In this document: piece by piece, positions 12,301-22,344 of the stretch
Numbering within the stretch: the first letter of the stretch is position 1
How the letters are laid out: every line of letters begins with the position of its first letter
Origin: Angiostrongylus vasorum
Lineage: Eukaryota > Nematoda > Chromadorea > Rhabditida > Metastrongylidae
DNA length: 64,000 nt
Direction: 5' to 3'
Assembly (NCBI GenBank): GCA_018806985.1
Contig: JADANN010000409.1
Location: 248,001 to 312,000, forward strand
Notes under the pieces: model-generated
The model's database searches: none
Seen by the model: only the letters and a program-made list of their open reading frames with translations
Told to the model about the DNA's origin: nothing
Program-made: the position numbers and the translations under genes

Positions 12301-15149
12301 AATCGATTATTTTTTGGATTTGAAGTGTTGTTGTTATAGAGAGAACACGTTGGACTTGAAGAGTATTGTGCGATTATGAACACGAAATTTGAAAAAGAAA
12401 TCGAATGGTTGAAAAAAATGCACGCGGATGAGTTATATTGCAAAAACAAGACTACTGAGCTGGAGCAGAATTCTCACGAGAAGACAAGGGTAAGTTTAGA
12501 CTTTTTTTGTTCTACAGGCCATTCACTTTCATCTTTTACATTCTCGACCTCGTTCGACACTAATCATTTGTTTTACCCGTCGTCCTGTTGATCATCGAGT
12601 AAATCGAACAGGTGTCAGTAAATCTTCTATTTCTCCCTTTCGCGTGCAAGAGTAGCCCAATGGGTTCTGCTCGCTCTAGGGACTCGTTGAGCATCTTACC
12701 TTTCTTCTAGGGCGTTCGTGAAGAACTCCGACCGTTGAGTCGGTGGTGTTCCTGCAGTTCGTTTTACATTCCGAGGAATCTTTCACTGACGTCTCTTTTC
12801 CATCGGTTCTCGTTCAGACACATTACGTGTCCGACTTACTTTGTCCGCGGCAGTTTGGAGCATAGAGCGGCATCTTGATTTAATCGTTGACATAGATCGA
12901 AGCTTTCGATCCCTTCCTTCACTTGCGTGAGATTGGACACTCTTAGCATCGTCCTTTCGGTTGCGCATTCGATAGTGCTGAATGTCTTTCATCCTGTCTA
13001 CATATCTACGTAGTGACCAGATTTCTCCTGCATACGTACGTCGAGGATGGAATGATCGCGGAGTCGAAAAGGTGGGCACGGAGTCGGGTGTTCTTTGTCC
13101 TCTTCACTACATCCTCGATGCTCTTGAAAGCTCCCCAGGCCACTCGTTTCCTTCTGCTCAGCTCTGGAGCTAAGTCGTTTATCACATTGATTTCCCGACC
13201 TAGATAGACATAACTGGAGCATTCGGAGATATTCTTTCCGTTGAGCGTGAATGGGGCATACGAAACCAATCCGTTCCCCATGAACATCGTTTTTGTGAGA
13301 TTTGGCGGAAGATCAGTCTTTCCGCAGGTCTTATCAAAGTCGGCAGGCATTCGTTCCTCTTGGCTAATATTTGGTGTAATAAAAACGATATCTTAAGCAA
13401 AGCGAAGATATGTGTGAATATAATTGTCTGTATAAAAGATATGAGATAATCCGATCCATCGTAAACGGGATGAATACATCGTTTCGGGACAAATACGTAA
13501 TTGCTTACGGCCCGCGTTTAACGTCATATTCCGGCAAATGTTCCCATCATTTTGAGTCATGTATTCCTCTAATATTGTTTAGTTTATTTTAAGCAGCAGT
13601 TCATCTTATATCAGGAGGCTGTACAAGAAATTTTCGATCGTAAATTGGCCGCATTACAACAGTACGTACTGTTGAGTTCTTTGCTAATGATTATTAAATG
13701 CCTTGGTTTTAATAGTACTCTACCACCTATTATTATAGCGACTATTTTAACAAGGAAAAACATTTGAAGATTGACATGAATGAAAACGATCAGCAGATAG
13801 TTCAACTACGTGCCGAAAAGGAACTGTAAGTTTTTAGTTGCTTTAGTTTGCATTCGTGCCATCGTCAAAGGTATATAGTTGATCAAAATGTATTCATGAA
13901 GCGAGTAGGAAACGTCTAGGGACTTTACAGACTACTTAATAAATTCAATGGTGTGGAAGAAGTAAAACAAGAAGCAGCACACAACAAAGAAGAGCTTGAT
14001 GAAGCAACGAGGGTTATTTAAATTTGTCATCTCAACTTTAACTCTACAACCATGTAGCCAGTAAATAACATTTACCATTGTTAAGGGACTCACGTTATTG
14101 CGTGAACAGAAGGCAGAAGCTGACCGCGCTATAACTGAACTCCCTTCTCACAACAGTTGCAAGCAAAAGGTAGCTTATTGAGATTTTAAAGGACAATATG
14201 ATATAAATGCTACATTACATTACTTTGGCACTTGGATGACCCGTCTTCAGTGATTGTGCGGGCCCCAACATGATCTCAATTCTTCGTAGATTTCCTGGGT
14301 TAGCCATTGTGGTTCCATGGAGTCCCGAGGACAGCCTGGTCAAGGTCTGCCCCAGATCGTCATCACAACAAGCAGTAGCCGCCCTTGTGGATCAGAGGGA
14401 GATTTGCTACCAAGCGACTAATTTGAAACCAGCACGGTGGTGGATCCTGGTATTGATTTACTCTTAGCTGGGCTTCCCATAGTAGAAACGCCGAACTCTC
14501 GAGCTTGGGAGGCCCTGCCGAGGGGATGAATACACTGTACATCGCAGCTCGACATTCAGGAACACCTATCCGCGATGACGCCATAAACCGTTGAGGTTAA
14601 ATGTTACATTGTTTATAATAATGGCAAGAACGTGTATGTCTTTGTAAGAATTGTTTTGAAGATGCAAACATTTCTTCCACATTCTTATGAATATCAAGGC
14701 AGCACAATCTCTCAATAATGCGTAGATACACTCGAATTTAGCAGTTTTTTGTCATTACGTAGCCCAGGTTTAACGATTTTCCTTGTCATAGTAACAGGAA
14801 AAAAAACTCGATGCCGTTCTTCGTAAATGGTGACTTCCATTTCGTTCTCTATTTTTATGTGTTTTATTTATTATATTTGTTATTTATTTTATACATTATA
14901 TTTTACGTGGAGCTTAAAAACAATTCATGACGCAATGCAATCATACTTACCAGTATATACCTTCATGCGTACTTTTTGTAAGTCAATTACTTTAAGGAGG
15001 TCCGTTACGAAAATCACATTCTGAGGGAACGAAATAATGAACTAGAGCCGAAAATGAAGCGCTACCGAGATTCAGAGGGAAGTACAGAGCCGGTACCGTC
15101 AAAATCCGGAATCGCTACGAGATCTTCTGCTCATATTGGAACAAAGTGA
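3385..15149 (+). CDS. klp-18: Kinesin-12 family motor protein (KLP-18/KIF15-like)
   Basis: Exons: 3385-3546, 3611-3689, 3876-4015, 4363-4539, 4605-4694, about 4777-5067, 5608-5785, 5877-6031, 6181-6258, 7882-7992, 8456-8602, 8701-8742, 9177-9338, 9414-9786, 9852-9907, 11843-11950, 12043-12147, 12340-12489, 13615-13661, 13739-13825, 13931-14012, 14086-14169, 14997-15149. That gives about 1,018 residues. The N-terminal motor (about 1-335) has RVRPP, the P-loop GQTGSGKT (about 80-87), switch I SSRSH (about 206-210), switch II DLAGSE (about 236-241), YRDSKLT and RDSLGGN. The neck carries [12 protein letters not shown] and NED, as in KIF15. The rest is charged heptad-like coiled coil. Kinesin-12 motors are plus-end directed and act in spindle assembly; C. 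elegans KLP-18 organises acentrosomal meiotic spindles. The start ATG opens the motor directly. Weak points: the exon 6 acceptor, a possible lost small exon near 6511-6540, and the last exon, chosen because it is in phase and ends in TGA. An AATAAA lies at 15461. Confidence 0.85.
4066..4348 (+). mobile_element. SINE family B in kinesin intron 3
   Basis: Head GCGTGTGGCGCAGTTGTTGG at 4071; tail of TTTATCC units at about 4330-4345. The tail runs almost directly into the acceptor of the exon starting at 4363, so the SINE supplies most of its pyrimidine tract. Confidence 0.85.
5217..5600 (+). repeat. Repeat family A in kinesin intron 6
   Basis: Full copy from CAACGGTTTACCGCCTCATC to CCGTTCAAGTCTCCAAGTAA. 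It ends only a few bases before the acceptor AAG used by the kinesin exon at 5608. Confidence 0.85.
6310..6470 (-). mobile_element. SINE family D fragment in kinesin intron
   Basis: Contains ACCACAATAATGCTGACATG and a degenerate B-box region (TGGAACCGCGATTACCC), then GGGCTCACGTGTTAGTCAG in place of the usual head. It is a diverged inverted copy next to an RTE remnant. Confidence 0.5.
6540..7525 (-). mobile_element. RTE-type LINE reverse transcriptase remnant (subfamily 1)
   Basis: Minus-strand translation gives the RT core block [11 protein letters not shown] (a decayed FADDIV motif), then the RTE C-terminal region with [23 protein letters not shown] and a tail like RRTDDSW, in several frames with stops. 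The order matches nematode RTE LINEs. It is inserted antisense in a kinesin intron and lacks the endonuclease domain. It differs from the subfamily at 13 and 19 kb. Confidence 0.8.
7676..7756 (+). repeat. SINE D-like tail fragment
   Basis: The block CATCCTTATGGTTGCATTTCAC followed by an AAAAAGAATAGG-type tail closely resembles 43556-43640 and the end of the family D copy at 52.5-52.7 kb. It is probably the orphaned 3' end of a family D element. Confidence 0.4.
8067..8395 (+). repeat. Repeat family A, 3' truncated, in kinesin intron
   Basis: Starts CCAACGGTTTACCGCCTCAT and stops after AGCAAAACTCCGAGAAAATC, lacking the last 60-70 bp. It sits 60 bp upstream of the kinesin exon at 8456. Confidence 0.8.
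8760..9046 (+). mobile_element. SINE family B in kinesin intron
   Basis: Clean tRNA-like head (CGTGTGGCGCAGTGGTCAGA and GGGATCGATCCCC) and full body, tail ATCCCTTTTTATTTC. Its 5' end lies 18 nt after the presumed donor of the short exon 8701-8742. Confidence 0.85.
9908..11446. other. Large kinesin intron with Penelope-type termini
   Basis: Intron sequence between exons ending at 9907 and starting at 11843. It holds hammerhead-core-like Penelope termini at about 10228-10400. The remainder (10430-11440) has no recognised element; the open frames there match nothing I know. Confidence 0.6.
10228..10400. repeat. Penelope-type terminal repeats with hammerhead-like cores (cluster of three)
   Basis: An inverted core reads (minus strand) CTGATGA, a pairing stem, GAAA, CATTAGCC at about 10230-10272. 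A degraded direct copy lies at 10279-10312, and a good direct copy at 10366-10398 reads CTGATGA, GACG/CGTC stem, GAAA, GGTTAGCC. The motif recurs beside the Penelope remnant at 31.6 kb, which ties it to that element class. Confidence 0.5.
11447..11735 (+). mobile_element. SINE family B in kinesin intron
   Basis: Head worn (GTGTGTGACGTAGTGTTCGG; box B region GAGATCCATCTCC), body intact, tail TATCCTTTTTTATCC. It is about 110 bp upstream of the exon at 11843. Confidence 0.8.
12650..13395 (-). mobile_element. RTE-type LINE remnant (subfamily 2) in kinesin intron
   Basis: Minus-strand reading gives, in order, [61 protein letters not shown], then a decayed RTE C-terminus ending near 12650. No RT active-site block and no endonuclease remain. 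It is close to the copy at 18.8-20.0 kb. Confidence 0.85.
14229..14597 (-). repeat. Repeat family A in kinesin intron
   Basis: Inverted full-length copy between exons 14086-14169 and 14997-15149, running from CACTTGGATGACCCGTC to a degraded head ATAAACCGTTGAGG. Confidence 0.85.
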
Positions 15150-15887
15150 CCTGGTTTTATTGAAGTCTGTAGTTTTTCCTCATGTACGGCTTCCGATCTT
15201 CTGAATACGATTTCATCGCACATATCGACTTTGATTTGCGGGTACGTTGTCATAAATAAGGACAAGATTTTCGATTTAATCTCCCGGTGTTGCTTTTTTT
15301 CGATAATATCAAGTATGATTCATGTAGATTTTGAAGGAATTTCATTTCAAGTATTGGAGATTTAGGTAATACCAAATATGAGTCATGTGAATTTTGTAGA
15401 CATGTGGATTTCATCTCATCAGTTTGCCCAATTGTACAAAGAGATGTTATATATGTACACAATAAACATTTTCCTTATTGCACTAAGGTTTTGGGATTCG
15501 GTTGACATTTCCATCAGTAAGATCTGAGGGAATCGTCAATCAGTAGGTTGAGTGATATGAAGCTAATGCAAACGACTATGAAGCAATAGGAAGTGCATCA
15601 ACTACAAGTTGCTTGTAGGCCAAGGGAAGGTCCCTGTCTGTTCTCTTCTTTATTTTTCATGAAAGCACCTCTGCTATGCTATAGATTTCCATGGAAGAGT
15701 CGTCTATAGCATGGGTACGTGACAGTTGTGAGTTATCTTTCAAGCACAAATGCAGCAACCAATTGGAGAAGCTGCGACAGTCTTTGCGTGATGGGATAAA
15801 GTTTTGTTTGCCGCAACAGTAGAGCTGGGTAGTGCATAAGTTCAGACATCGTCCTTGTAGGATCTTGTATGGAACGTGCTCATAAGT
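15150..15887. other. Downstream of kinesin; no confirmed gene
   Basis: AATAAA at 15461 could be the kinesin polyadenylation signal. A coiled-coil-like stretch at about 15522-15590 is broken by an in-frame TAG and may be a dead exon. An imperfect repeat of an AATATGAGTCATGT-like block occurs around 15305-15400. Confidence 0.3.
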
Positions 15888-16155
15888 GGATAAAAGGACA
15901 AAGCCCTCGACGTTGATCAACCCCTGAGGGATGCGTCATGCATTACACTTCATCAAGCACCGTTTGAGGTGACTGAGTGCATATTTGGCCTTTGCAGTGA
16001 CTCGCGCTGGCCTACCGATATCTAGTCAGTGCTGTCCTCACAAATAGGTCTGCCACCACTTCGCCGACCCCGGGTGGAGGTGGGCTAAGGGGCGCTGGAA
16101 TCGATCCCATGTTTATCGCAAGGCGCCTCCGACTACTGCACCACACGCGCCCATT
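15888..16155 (-). mobile_element. SINE family B
   Basis: Inverted copy: tail at 15889 (AAAAGGACAAAGC), body with CATCAAGCACCGTTTGAGG, head ending at GGCGCGTGTGG read in reverse at about 16150. A few small deletions occur around 16020. Confidence 0.8.
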
Positions 16156-16332
16156 CCTACACGTAAGAATCGATTATTACTACGCTCTGACTGCTGGACG
16201 AGCTGTGATCGGGTCCATGGTATTGCAAATCAGTTAGTGGATTAACTTGTTGATTTCGGATAGATGAAAACTTGCACCGTTCTAGGGATTCGATGACGAA
16301 GCTAGAGATAAAGACACTTTCATAACATAACA

Positions 16333-16566
16333 ATGCTGTTGTCCCCAAGAAAAGTGACTCACTCCCACCTAGTTAGTACGGTTTTCTCTACTTTAACATT
16401 CTCTTTATTGTTTTCACTTGTTATTCCGGCCTTTACTATAGGTAGGGCTTGCTCATACTTGGTTTTCAATTTATTGCAATCCAATAATAATGACGAGGAA
16501 ACTATTCGCAAGCAGTTTGTTCACAAGCAGAAGTCAACATCAGTTTCGGAGTTGAAATCGACGTAA
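16333..16566 (+). other. Exon-like stretch, unidentified
   Basis: The open frame begins hydrophobic and ends in a charged segment (DEETIRKQFVHKQKS) followed by GTAAGAAC, a good splice donor at 16564. It could be a leftover exon of a neighbouring gene, or a coiled-coil exon continuing the kinesin if the TGA at 15147 is wrong. No family match; very uncertain. Confidence 0.2.
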
Positions 16567-16779
16567 GAACACACCTCAATATCAACATCATACATCAATC
16601 AACAGACATCAACCGATAGGAGAAATCTGTAGCCATTCGATTAACTATCTAAGACAACTTTCTATTGTCGCTGTTTACGTTGTTGTTTCAGAAGCTTCCC
16701 AAATGATCTCGGCCCACCTGTTATCCTTGAGTGGTATTCCTTGGCCCTGTGTTAAATTTAGTAATGTTTTGTGTGTTAT

Positions 16780-17068
16780 GGATGCGTGTGGCGCAGTGGT
16801 TAGAGGCGCCACTGCGACATACACGTGGAATCGACCCCGCGCCCATGGCCCACCAAGCCTCCCATCTCTCCGGGGAGGGCAGATTTGTAACAGACTTCTC
16901 TGGGAGGATAGCAGCATCGGCTCGATACATCGGTACGCCACTGCGAGTCATTGTAAAGGCCAGATATGCATCCATTCACCTTCAACGATAATTAATGAAA
17001 TCGAATGCATGGCGCATCCTTAAAGGATTCTTCAACGCCGATAACTACTTTATCCTTTTATCCTTTAA
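16780..17068 (+). mobile_element. SINE family B
   Basis: Head ATGCGTGTGGCGCAGTGGTT with B-box-like GGAATCGACCCC; tail TTTATCCTTTTATCC at about 17050. Nearly intact. Confidence 0.85.
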
Positions 17069-17139
17069 TGCCTGGTATTTTGCATGTCAGTATTTTATTG
17101 TGATAAGTTCAAGTGCGACTCGGTTGTTTCGTAGTGTAT

Positions 17140-17500
17140 CTTATTTCAGAACGTCACTAAATAGTTTACTGTGGAGTCAGGTGATCGCCGGGTATCAATG
17201 AGTCAGAGTGCAGTTGAGATCCCAGGTAAAAAATTCTAGAACGGGTTGCTATAACTTTGTTGTTTCTTGGTTGTTTATATTCGTTTTATTGTTGTAAACT
17301 AATGCAAAGAATGGATCCACACTGTAGATGTGGTGATAAGTCCTGTAAAACCAAAAAAAATATGGATATTAATTGGTGTTATTCGACACGGTATTACCCA
17401 ATGTTTCTCAGTACCTTAATGAACTCAATTACTCGTGGTCCTTCTGTGACGATTCCGACAGAAAGTGTAGTACTGGAGTAAAAGGTGAGTGGATACACTT
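17140..17500 (+). repeat. Local duplicated sequence, copy 1
   Basis: Two blocks recur downstream. The 17165-17240 block (GGTGATCGCCGGGTATCAAT, then AGTTGAGATCCCA) resembles 18195-18275. The 17380-17500 block (GTATTACCCAATGTTTCTCA, then TCTGTGACGATT) resembles 20020-20150. The second block has an open frame shared by both copies (VLPN..QYLNE). These look like tandemly duplicated non-transposon pieces, perhaps dead exons, later split by insertions. Confidence 0.45.
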
Positions 17501-17541
17501 GATTTTTGTGTTCGATTGACTTTATTTTTGAGTTCTTTCTA

Positions 17542-17925
17542 ATGGTCTACCGCCTCATCGTGGCTGGGAGGTATTCCTGGGTGTCGGGCTACGATTTGTA
17601 GCGGGGTATTCATCTTTCTAGAAGGGTCTCTGAAGCTGGAAGGACTTCGGCGTTTTCATCAGGAAGTCCAGCCATGAATAAACCAACACCAAGATCCACA
17701 ACCGTTCTGGTATCAAACTAGTCGCATGGTGGCGAATCTCACTCTGATCCACAAGGGCTGCGACTGTCTGTGGTGGTGACGACCTAGGGCAAACTTTCGC
17801 TAGGCTCACTTCGGGACTCCAGGGAATTACAATATCTAAACCATCAACACTCAAAAACATGGAACTTATGCTGGACTCCACACAACCAGTAAAGACAGGC
17901 CATCCAAGTATCCAAGTAAGTAAGT
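17542..17925 (+). repeat. Repeat family A
   Basis: Head GGTCTACCGCCTCATCGTGG, tail CCATCCAAGTATCCAAGTAA followed by GTAAGTAAG. This is one of the clearest examples of the AAGT tandem tail. Confidence 0.85.
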
Positions 17926-18189
17926 TACTTTTGGGTTTATCAAGGAATGTCACGGTCGCATGCCTATGGGCACTTGCATTTTCAATCACGCCCAGCCAAT
18001 TGCGTTAAATTCAGTGCATCTTCCCTGTGGTTGCTCACTTACCTTCGTAGAGCTTGGTGATATGCTTTCTGTACTCAGTCCTAGTAACCCTGTACTCAGC
18101 TTCATAATGCGTGGTGTTTTTGTGTCGTTAGCATTTAATTTTAATAAATTTGTGGTGGATTTGAATATTTTGTCAGGCTTCCCACTTCA

Positions 18190-18290
18190 CGGCGTCGTTG
18201 GGTAATTTGCCAATGAGTTAGCGGATTACCTTCGCTTAATAAGATGGAATGTAGTTGAAATCCCATATAAAATGTTAGAAAATTTTTTTT
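18190..18290 (+). repeat. Local duplicated sequence, copy 2 of block one
   Basis: Resembles 17165-17240: GCGTCGTTGGGTAATTTGCC, ATGAGTTAGCGG, then GTAGTTGAAATCCCATA. It lies immediately upstream of a family A insertion. Confidence 0.4.
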
Positions 18291-18309
18291 TGGTTATTTA
18301 TTATACCTG

Positions 18310-18682
18310 CCAACGGTTTACCGCCTCATTGTGGCTGGGAGGTGTTCCTAGGTGTCGGACTGGGATGTACAGCGAGGGGATTCGTCCCTCCGGCAAGGTC
18401 TCCCAAGCTGAGGAGTCCGGCGTTTCCATCAGGAAGCCTAGCTAAGAGGAAACCAAAAGCAGGATCCGCCACCGTCTTGGTATCAAAGTCGCATGGTGGC
18501 AAATCTTCCTCTGATCCACAAGAGCTATGACTGCCCGTGGTGGTGAAGACCTGGGGCAGACTTTGACCAGGGTGAGGGACTCGAGGGAACCACAATGGCT
18601 TAACCAGCAAATCTCCGATAAATTGTGATTATGCTGGGGCCCTCACAACCAGTGAGGACGGGCCGTTCGAGTGTCAAGTATT
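18310..18682 (+). repeat. Repeat family A
   Basis: Runs from CAACGGTTTACCGCCTCATT to GGGCCGTTCGAGTGTCAAGT and is followed directly by an (AT)n microsatellite. Confidence 0.85.
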
Positions 18683-18689
18683 TATTGTG

Positions 18690-18755
<66 letters not shown>
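18690..18755. repeat. (AT)n microsatellite
   Basis: About 65 bp of nearly perfect AT dinucleotides between a family A element and an RTE remnant. The Tyr/Ile repeat ORFs across it are artefacts. Confidence 0.95.
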
Positions 18756-18759
<4 letters not shown>

Positions 18760-20010
18760 CGGCAACTATCGCCGAATCTGCTTGCTGTCTGTCGTCTACA
18801 AACCAGGGTTTCCAAAAGGATTTAGTACAATGGACGACATCCACACGATAAAAGGGTTCATTGAAGTACGGCGATAGTACAAAAAGACCGCTATGTCTCA
18901 CTTTCATCGATTTACAGAAGGCCTTTGATTCGATTGTGATAGAAGCAGTCATGGAAGCCCTTGATAGTCAAGGAGTCCCTGCTCAGTACATTCTTCATGA
19001 GCTGCACAAAAATTTCACAACCAAGATATCACCATTCTACAGCGATATTAACATCGACGTCAAAAGAGGGGTTAGGCAAGGCATATCACCTCGCCAGAAT
19101 TATTTACCGCCACCCTCCAGAACGTCATACGAACATTGGAATGGGATAATATGGGAGTGAAAATCGATGGTCGGCAGTTACATCATCTTCGCTTTGCTGA
19201 TGACATCGTCCTTATAACACCGAACATTAGCCAAGCGGAACGTATGCTTGTCGACTTTGATAAAGCCTGTGGAAAAATTGATCTTCGACTAAATCTCACA
19301 AAAACGATGTTCATGCAGAACTGATTGGTTTCATATGCCCTGTTCACGCTCAACGGAACGAATATCTCCGAATGCTCTAGTTATGTCTATCTAGATCGGG
19401 AAATCAATGTGATGAACGACTTAGCTCCGGAGTTGAGCAGAGGGAAACGAGCGGCTTGGGGAACTTTGAAGAGCATCGAGGATGTAGTGAAGAGAACAAA
19501 GAACACCCGACTCCGTGCCCACCTTTTCGACTCAACGGCACTTCCCTGCTCTAACGTATGCGTCAGAAACCTGGTCGATGCGTAAGCAGAATGAAAGATC
19601 ACGCAGCGTTATCGAACGCGCAGTCAAAAGGACGATGTTAGGAATATACCGTTTCACACAAATAAGGGATGGGTTCCGAAGCTCCGACCTGCATCAGCGA
19701 TCAAAAATCTAAGATGCCGTTCTGTACGCCAAACAGTCGAAGATAAGATGGGCCGGACACGTAATGCATATGAATGACAACCGATGGACAAGAGCCGTTA
19801 GTGACTGGATTCCTCGGGATGTCAAACGTACTGCAGGAAGACCACCGACCCGATGGTCAAAGTTCTTCACAAAGAGCCTAGAAGAAAGATATGATGCTCA
19901 ACGAGTTCCTTGAGTGAGCAGAACCAACTGGGCTACTCCTGCACCCGACAAGGAAAAATAGAAGATTTACTGGCGCCCGCTCGAGTCACTCTACGATCAA
20001 CGGGACTACA
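18760..20010 (+). mobile_element. RTE-type LINE reverse transcriptase remnant (subfamily 2)
   Basis: The best preserved RTE copy here. In order: NYRRICLLSVVYK (RT block 1), LTFIDLQKAFDS (catalytic Asp block A), GVRQG (block B), LRFADDIV (active-site box with both Asp), KIDLRLNLTKT, then [31 protein letters not shown], and a C-terminal tail RWAGHVMHMND, GRPPTRW. Stops (for example after TMFMQN at about 19322) and frame changes show it is dead. The 5' endonuclease region is absent. Confidence 0.9.
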
Positions 20011-20200
20011 GGTGATACAGGTGATAATTGGTACTATTGGCCGAGGTTCTACCAAATGCTCTTCAGTACCTCAATGAACCCACGTACTCTGGTCCCTCTG
20101 TGACGATTTCAGTGGAAAGCGTACTGCCCGAGTACTAGTTCAGTTGATACACTTGCCTCTCGGTTCTATTGACTGTATTTTTCAGTTTGCTAAAGGATGT
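20011..20200 (+). repeat. Local duplicated sequence, copy 2 of block two
   Basis: Matches 17370-17530: ATAATTGGTACTATTGG, TACCAAATGCTCTTCAG, CCCTCTGTGACGATT, then a TTGATACACTTG-type tail. One frame reads LPNALQYLNEPTYSGPSV and ends in TAG. The protein is not recognised. Confidence 0.4.
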
Positions 20201-20600
20201 CATCGTCACATTATGCTTTTGAGACACTCGTCTATCACTATGCGCTGGTCAAGTTTTTAATTCTACAGAGTCCAAGAATAACTGGGACTGAAGAACTCTA
20301 CTGATCCTTCGATGATAGCTGGTTAATGATGATGACACTTCTGAAAACATTGCTGACGATGAAGGATCTCCTGAGTAGAATGGAGAATTTGCTAACTTGC
20401 TATCTGAATTCCAATAGGTACTTTGTGTTACTTCGTTACCCGCTTTTTTGAATTCTTTCTTTCTGCTTTTCTATTGTTTTCATTTTTTTTATCGTAGTCT
20501 TACGGTTCATTTATTGACGTTTCTAGAGTTGAAAGTCGCCTTCAATCAATTGGTACTCCAGAATGGTTAATAAGAAGGTGGAGGGAGACGCGGAGGACAA
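20201..20600. other. Unannotated
   Basis: No clear element. Short acidic open stretches (for example SENIADDEGSPE near 20340) end at stops. They may be part of the same decayed local duplicate. Confidence 0.25.
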
Positions 20601-21045
20601 TATGACATGTTTTCGTCAAGGAAACTATGCATCTATCTTCCTCCACGTAGTCACCTCATGTTTTCTGGGTGCATGGGGTTCTGTGGCTACTACCTGCACC
20701 TAGCCTGGGTTGACGACATCATGGCACAAGTATGACGAAGTTATTGTTGTTGTTGTTTTTCGACTGTTCAATGTCCATTATTGATTATATATGAGAAGCG
20801 ATTATGTGCTTGTGTTGGAGTTTACGAAATAAATGCTTTTATACTCCTTTCATTGTGTTAAGCCTCCACTAATTCGTCTTCCATGTTCCGGTGTATAGGA
20901 TTATTCATACAGTGCTTAATGAGTTAAATCCCTCTAGTGATTTTTTCAGTGGTAAACTGATTCAGAAGAGCCGGCTAATGTCCGCAATGATCACGAGGGT
21001 ACGCTGGAGTTAGTATTATTTCGTGAATTGAGGATAAGGAATTGT
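20600..21045 (+). repeat. Repeat family E, copy 1
   Basis: Shares an ordered series of blocks with 36150-36515: CTACCTGCACCTAGCCTGGG, GAAGCGATTATGTGCTTGTG, AGTTTACGAAATAAATG, and GTAAACTGATTCAGA. The AATAAATG block looks like an old transcript end, so this may be the 3' part of a retroelement. Class unknown. Confidence 0.5.
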
Positions 21046-21186
21046 TTCAAAATGCCAACGGCTACAGAACACTTCATGCGCTGAAAGCCAACTTGCAGCA
21101 AATGAACCACTTCTTTGATTACGAAATAATGAAGCACGTGAAGAAGGCTTACCAAACCCTTTCAGAACGGATTGACAGATAAGACG
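21046..21186 (+). other. Exon-like open frame, unidentified
   Basis: From about 21045, after a possible acceptor GAGGATAAG, a frame reads ELFQNANGYRTLHALKANL, continues LQQMNHFFDYEIMKHVKKA and ends at TAA near 21182. It has the helical charged character of a real C-terminus but no recognisable family. It starts where repeat family E ends. Confidence 0.25.
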
Positions 21187-21454
21187 GCGAGTCGTTTCTA
21201 AACACGCAACATGATAAATCACATCGGCGACCAACTACTTTGTTGATGTCCAGCGCTAGATACTATTTGTAAATTTCCTAACGTAAACTATGTATTCACT
21301 TCTAAAAAACAAGTATAACGTCCTCTGGTCTTATTTTCTTATATACAGTGTATTTCCTCAAGTCTCGTCGCAAAGTGAAGTCGTCCGATAGGGTAGTTCT
21401 TGCAAACTACGCATTTTTATTGTTTTTCATATGACCCATCTTCACGCCTAATGT

Positions 21455-21722
21455 ATGGATCCCAACACTTTGACTTTCAAACTCTTAGGCGTGGCTTTGG
21501 CTACTGCTTGAGCATTTTCATTTCAATTCGAATGTCGCAGACTACTGGTCGAGTCGATTCTCCCTGAGTCCTGAGATAGCCGGGCTCAAGCGTTCCCAAA
21601 TGGACTGCAGGGAGTGATTTTTCCCGGACAAGTCCGGTACCAATTCCCCTGATCCCCGACGGATGACAGGATTGGTTGGGATGACCGACATCACTACCAC
21701 TGTGCTATCCGCCCCTCTTGTA
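21455..21722 (-). mobile_element. SINE family C (tRNA-like)
   Basis: Family C on its own strand begins GGGGTGGATTGCACAGTGGT (A-box-like) and has GGTTCAATCCCG (B-box) about 40 nt later. This inverted copy shows ACTACCACTGTGCTATCCGC at 21695-21715 and the body blocks TCCTGAGATAGCCGGGCT and GGACAAGTCCGGTACCAAT. It is distinct from families B and D. Confidence 0.6.
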
Positions 21723-22069
21723 AACTATATAATGAGCAGAATGACTTTTCTGGTCACTAAACTGAGTATGGACACTACTATGTCCATACCTTTGCGTTAT
21801 GAATTAACGATGGTATTATCGTTTTACTCGAAATATTTATTCAGCCGGACTTCTTACAACTTTTGCAGTTAGCGGGATTACAATACTCTGCAAAAGATTG
21901 ACCCTTCTTGCGCAAAACTCTATTGTTTACATACAACAAACCCTTCATGTACAGAATTTAAACCACTTACAATAGTAAAGAAAAAAATACATTACCGAGA
22001 TAGAATCTGTAGACATCACCAACAATCCCTTCTTAGCTACAACCTTATACAGTATACGATTCCAAAGTA

Positions 22070-22322
22070 AAGGATAAAGGATGAAGGCTTTGGTGTTGAT
22101 CAATCCCTGAGGTATGTGACATGCATTCGACTTCAAGAAGTATCGTTGGAGGTGACTGAATGCATATCTGGCCTTTACAATGACTCGCCGTGGCCCACCG
22201 ATGTATCGAGCCAGTGTACTAATTTGCCGACCTTTGAGGGATGGAGGGTTTGGTGAGCTTGGACACGGGGATCGATCCAAAGTTTATTGTAGGGCGCCTC
22301 CGACCACTTCTCACACGTGATT
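22070..22322 (-). mobile_element. SINE family B, internal deletion
   Basis: Inverted. The tail AAAGGATAAAGG starts at 22070. A stretch normally holding the AGCACTGG/CCAGACTTGTC block is missing near 22215. Confidence 0.75.
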
Positions 22323-22344
22323 CCAACCTTGAGTCCAAATTTCT

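Noticed and set aside
14765..14800. Possible small kinesin exon ([13 protein letters not shown])
   Set aside because: Its donor phase does not fit the next exon, so it was left out of the model.
14827..15024. Hydrophobic 65-codon open frame upstream of the last kinesin exon
   Set aside because: It is a T-rich intron tract that happens to be open; the real exon begins at 14997 in another frame.
18600..18952. Open frames with long Tyr/Ile or Thr/Tyr repeats
   Set aside because: They are translations of the (AT)n microsatellite.
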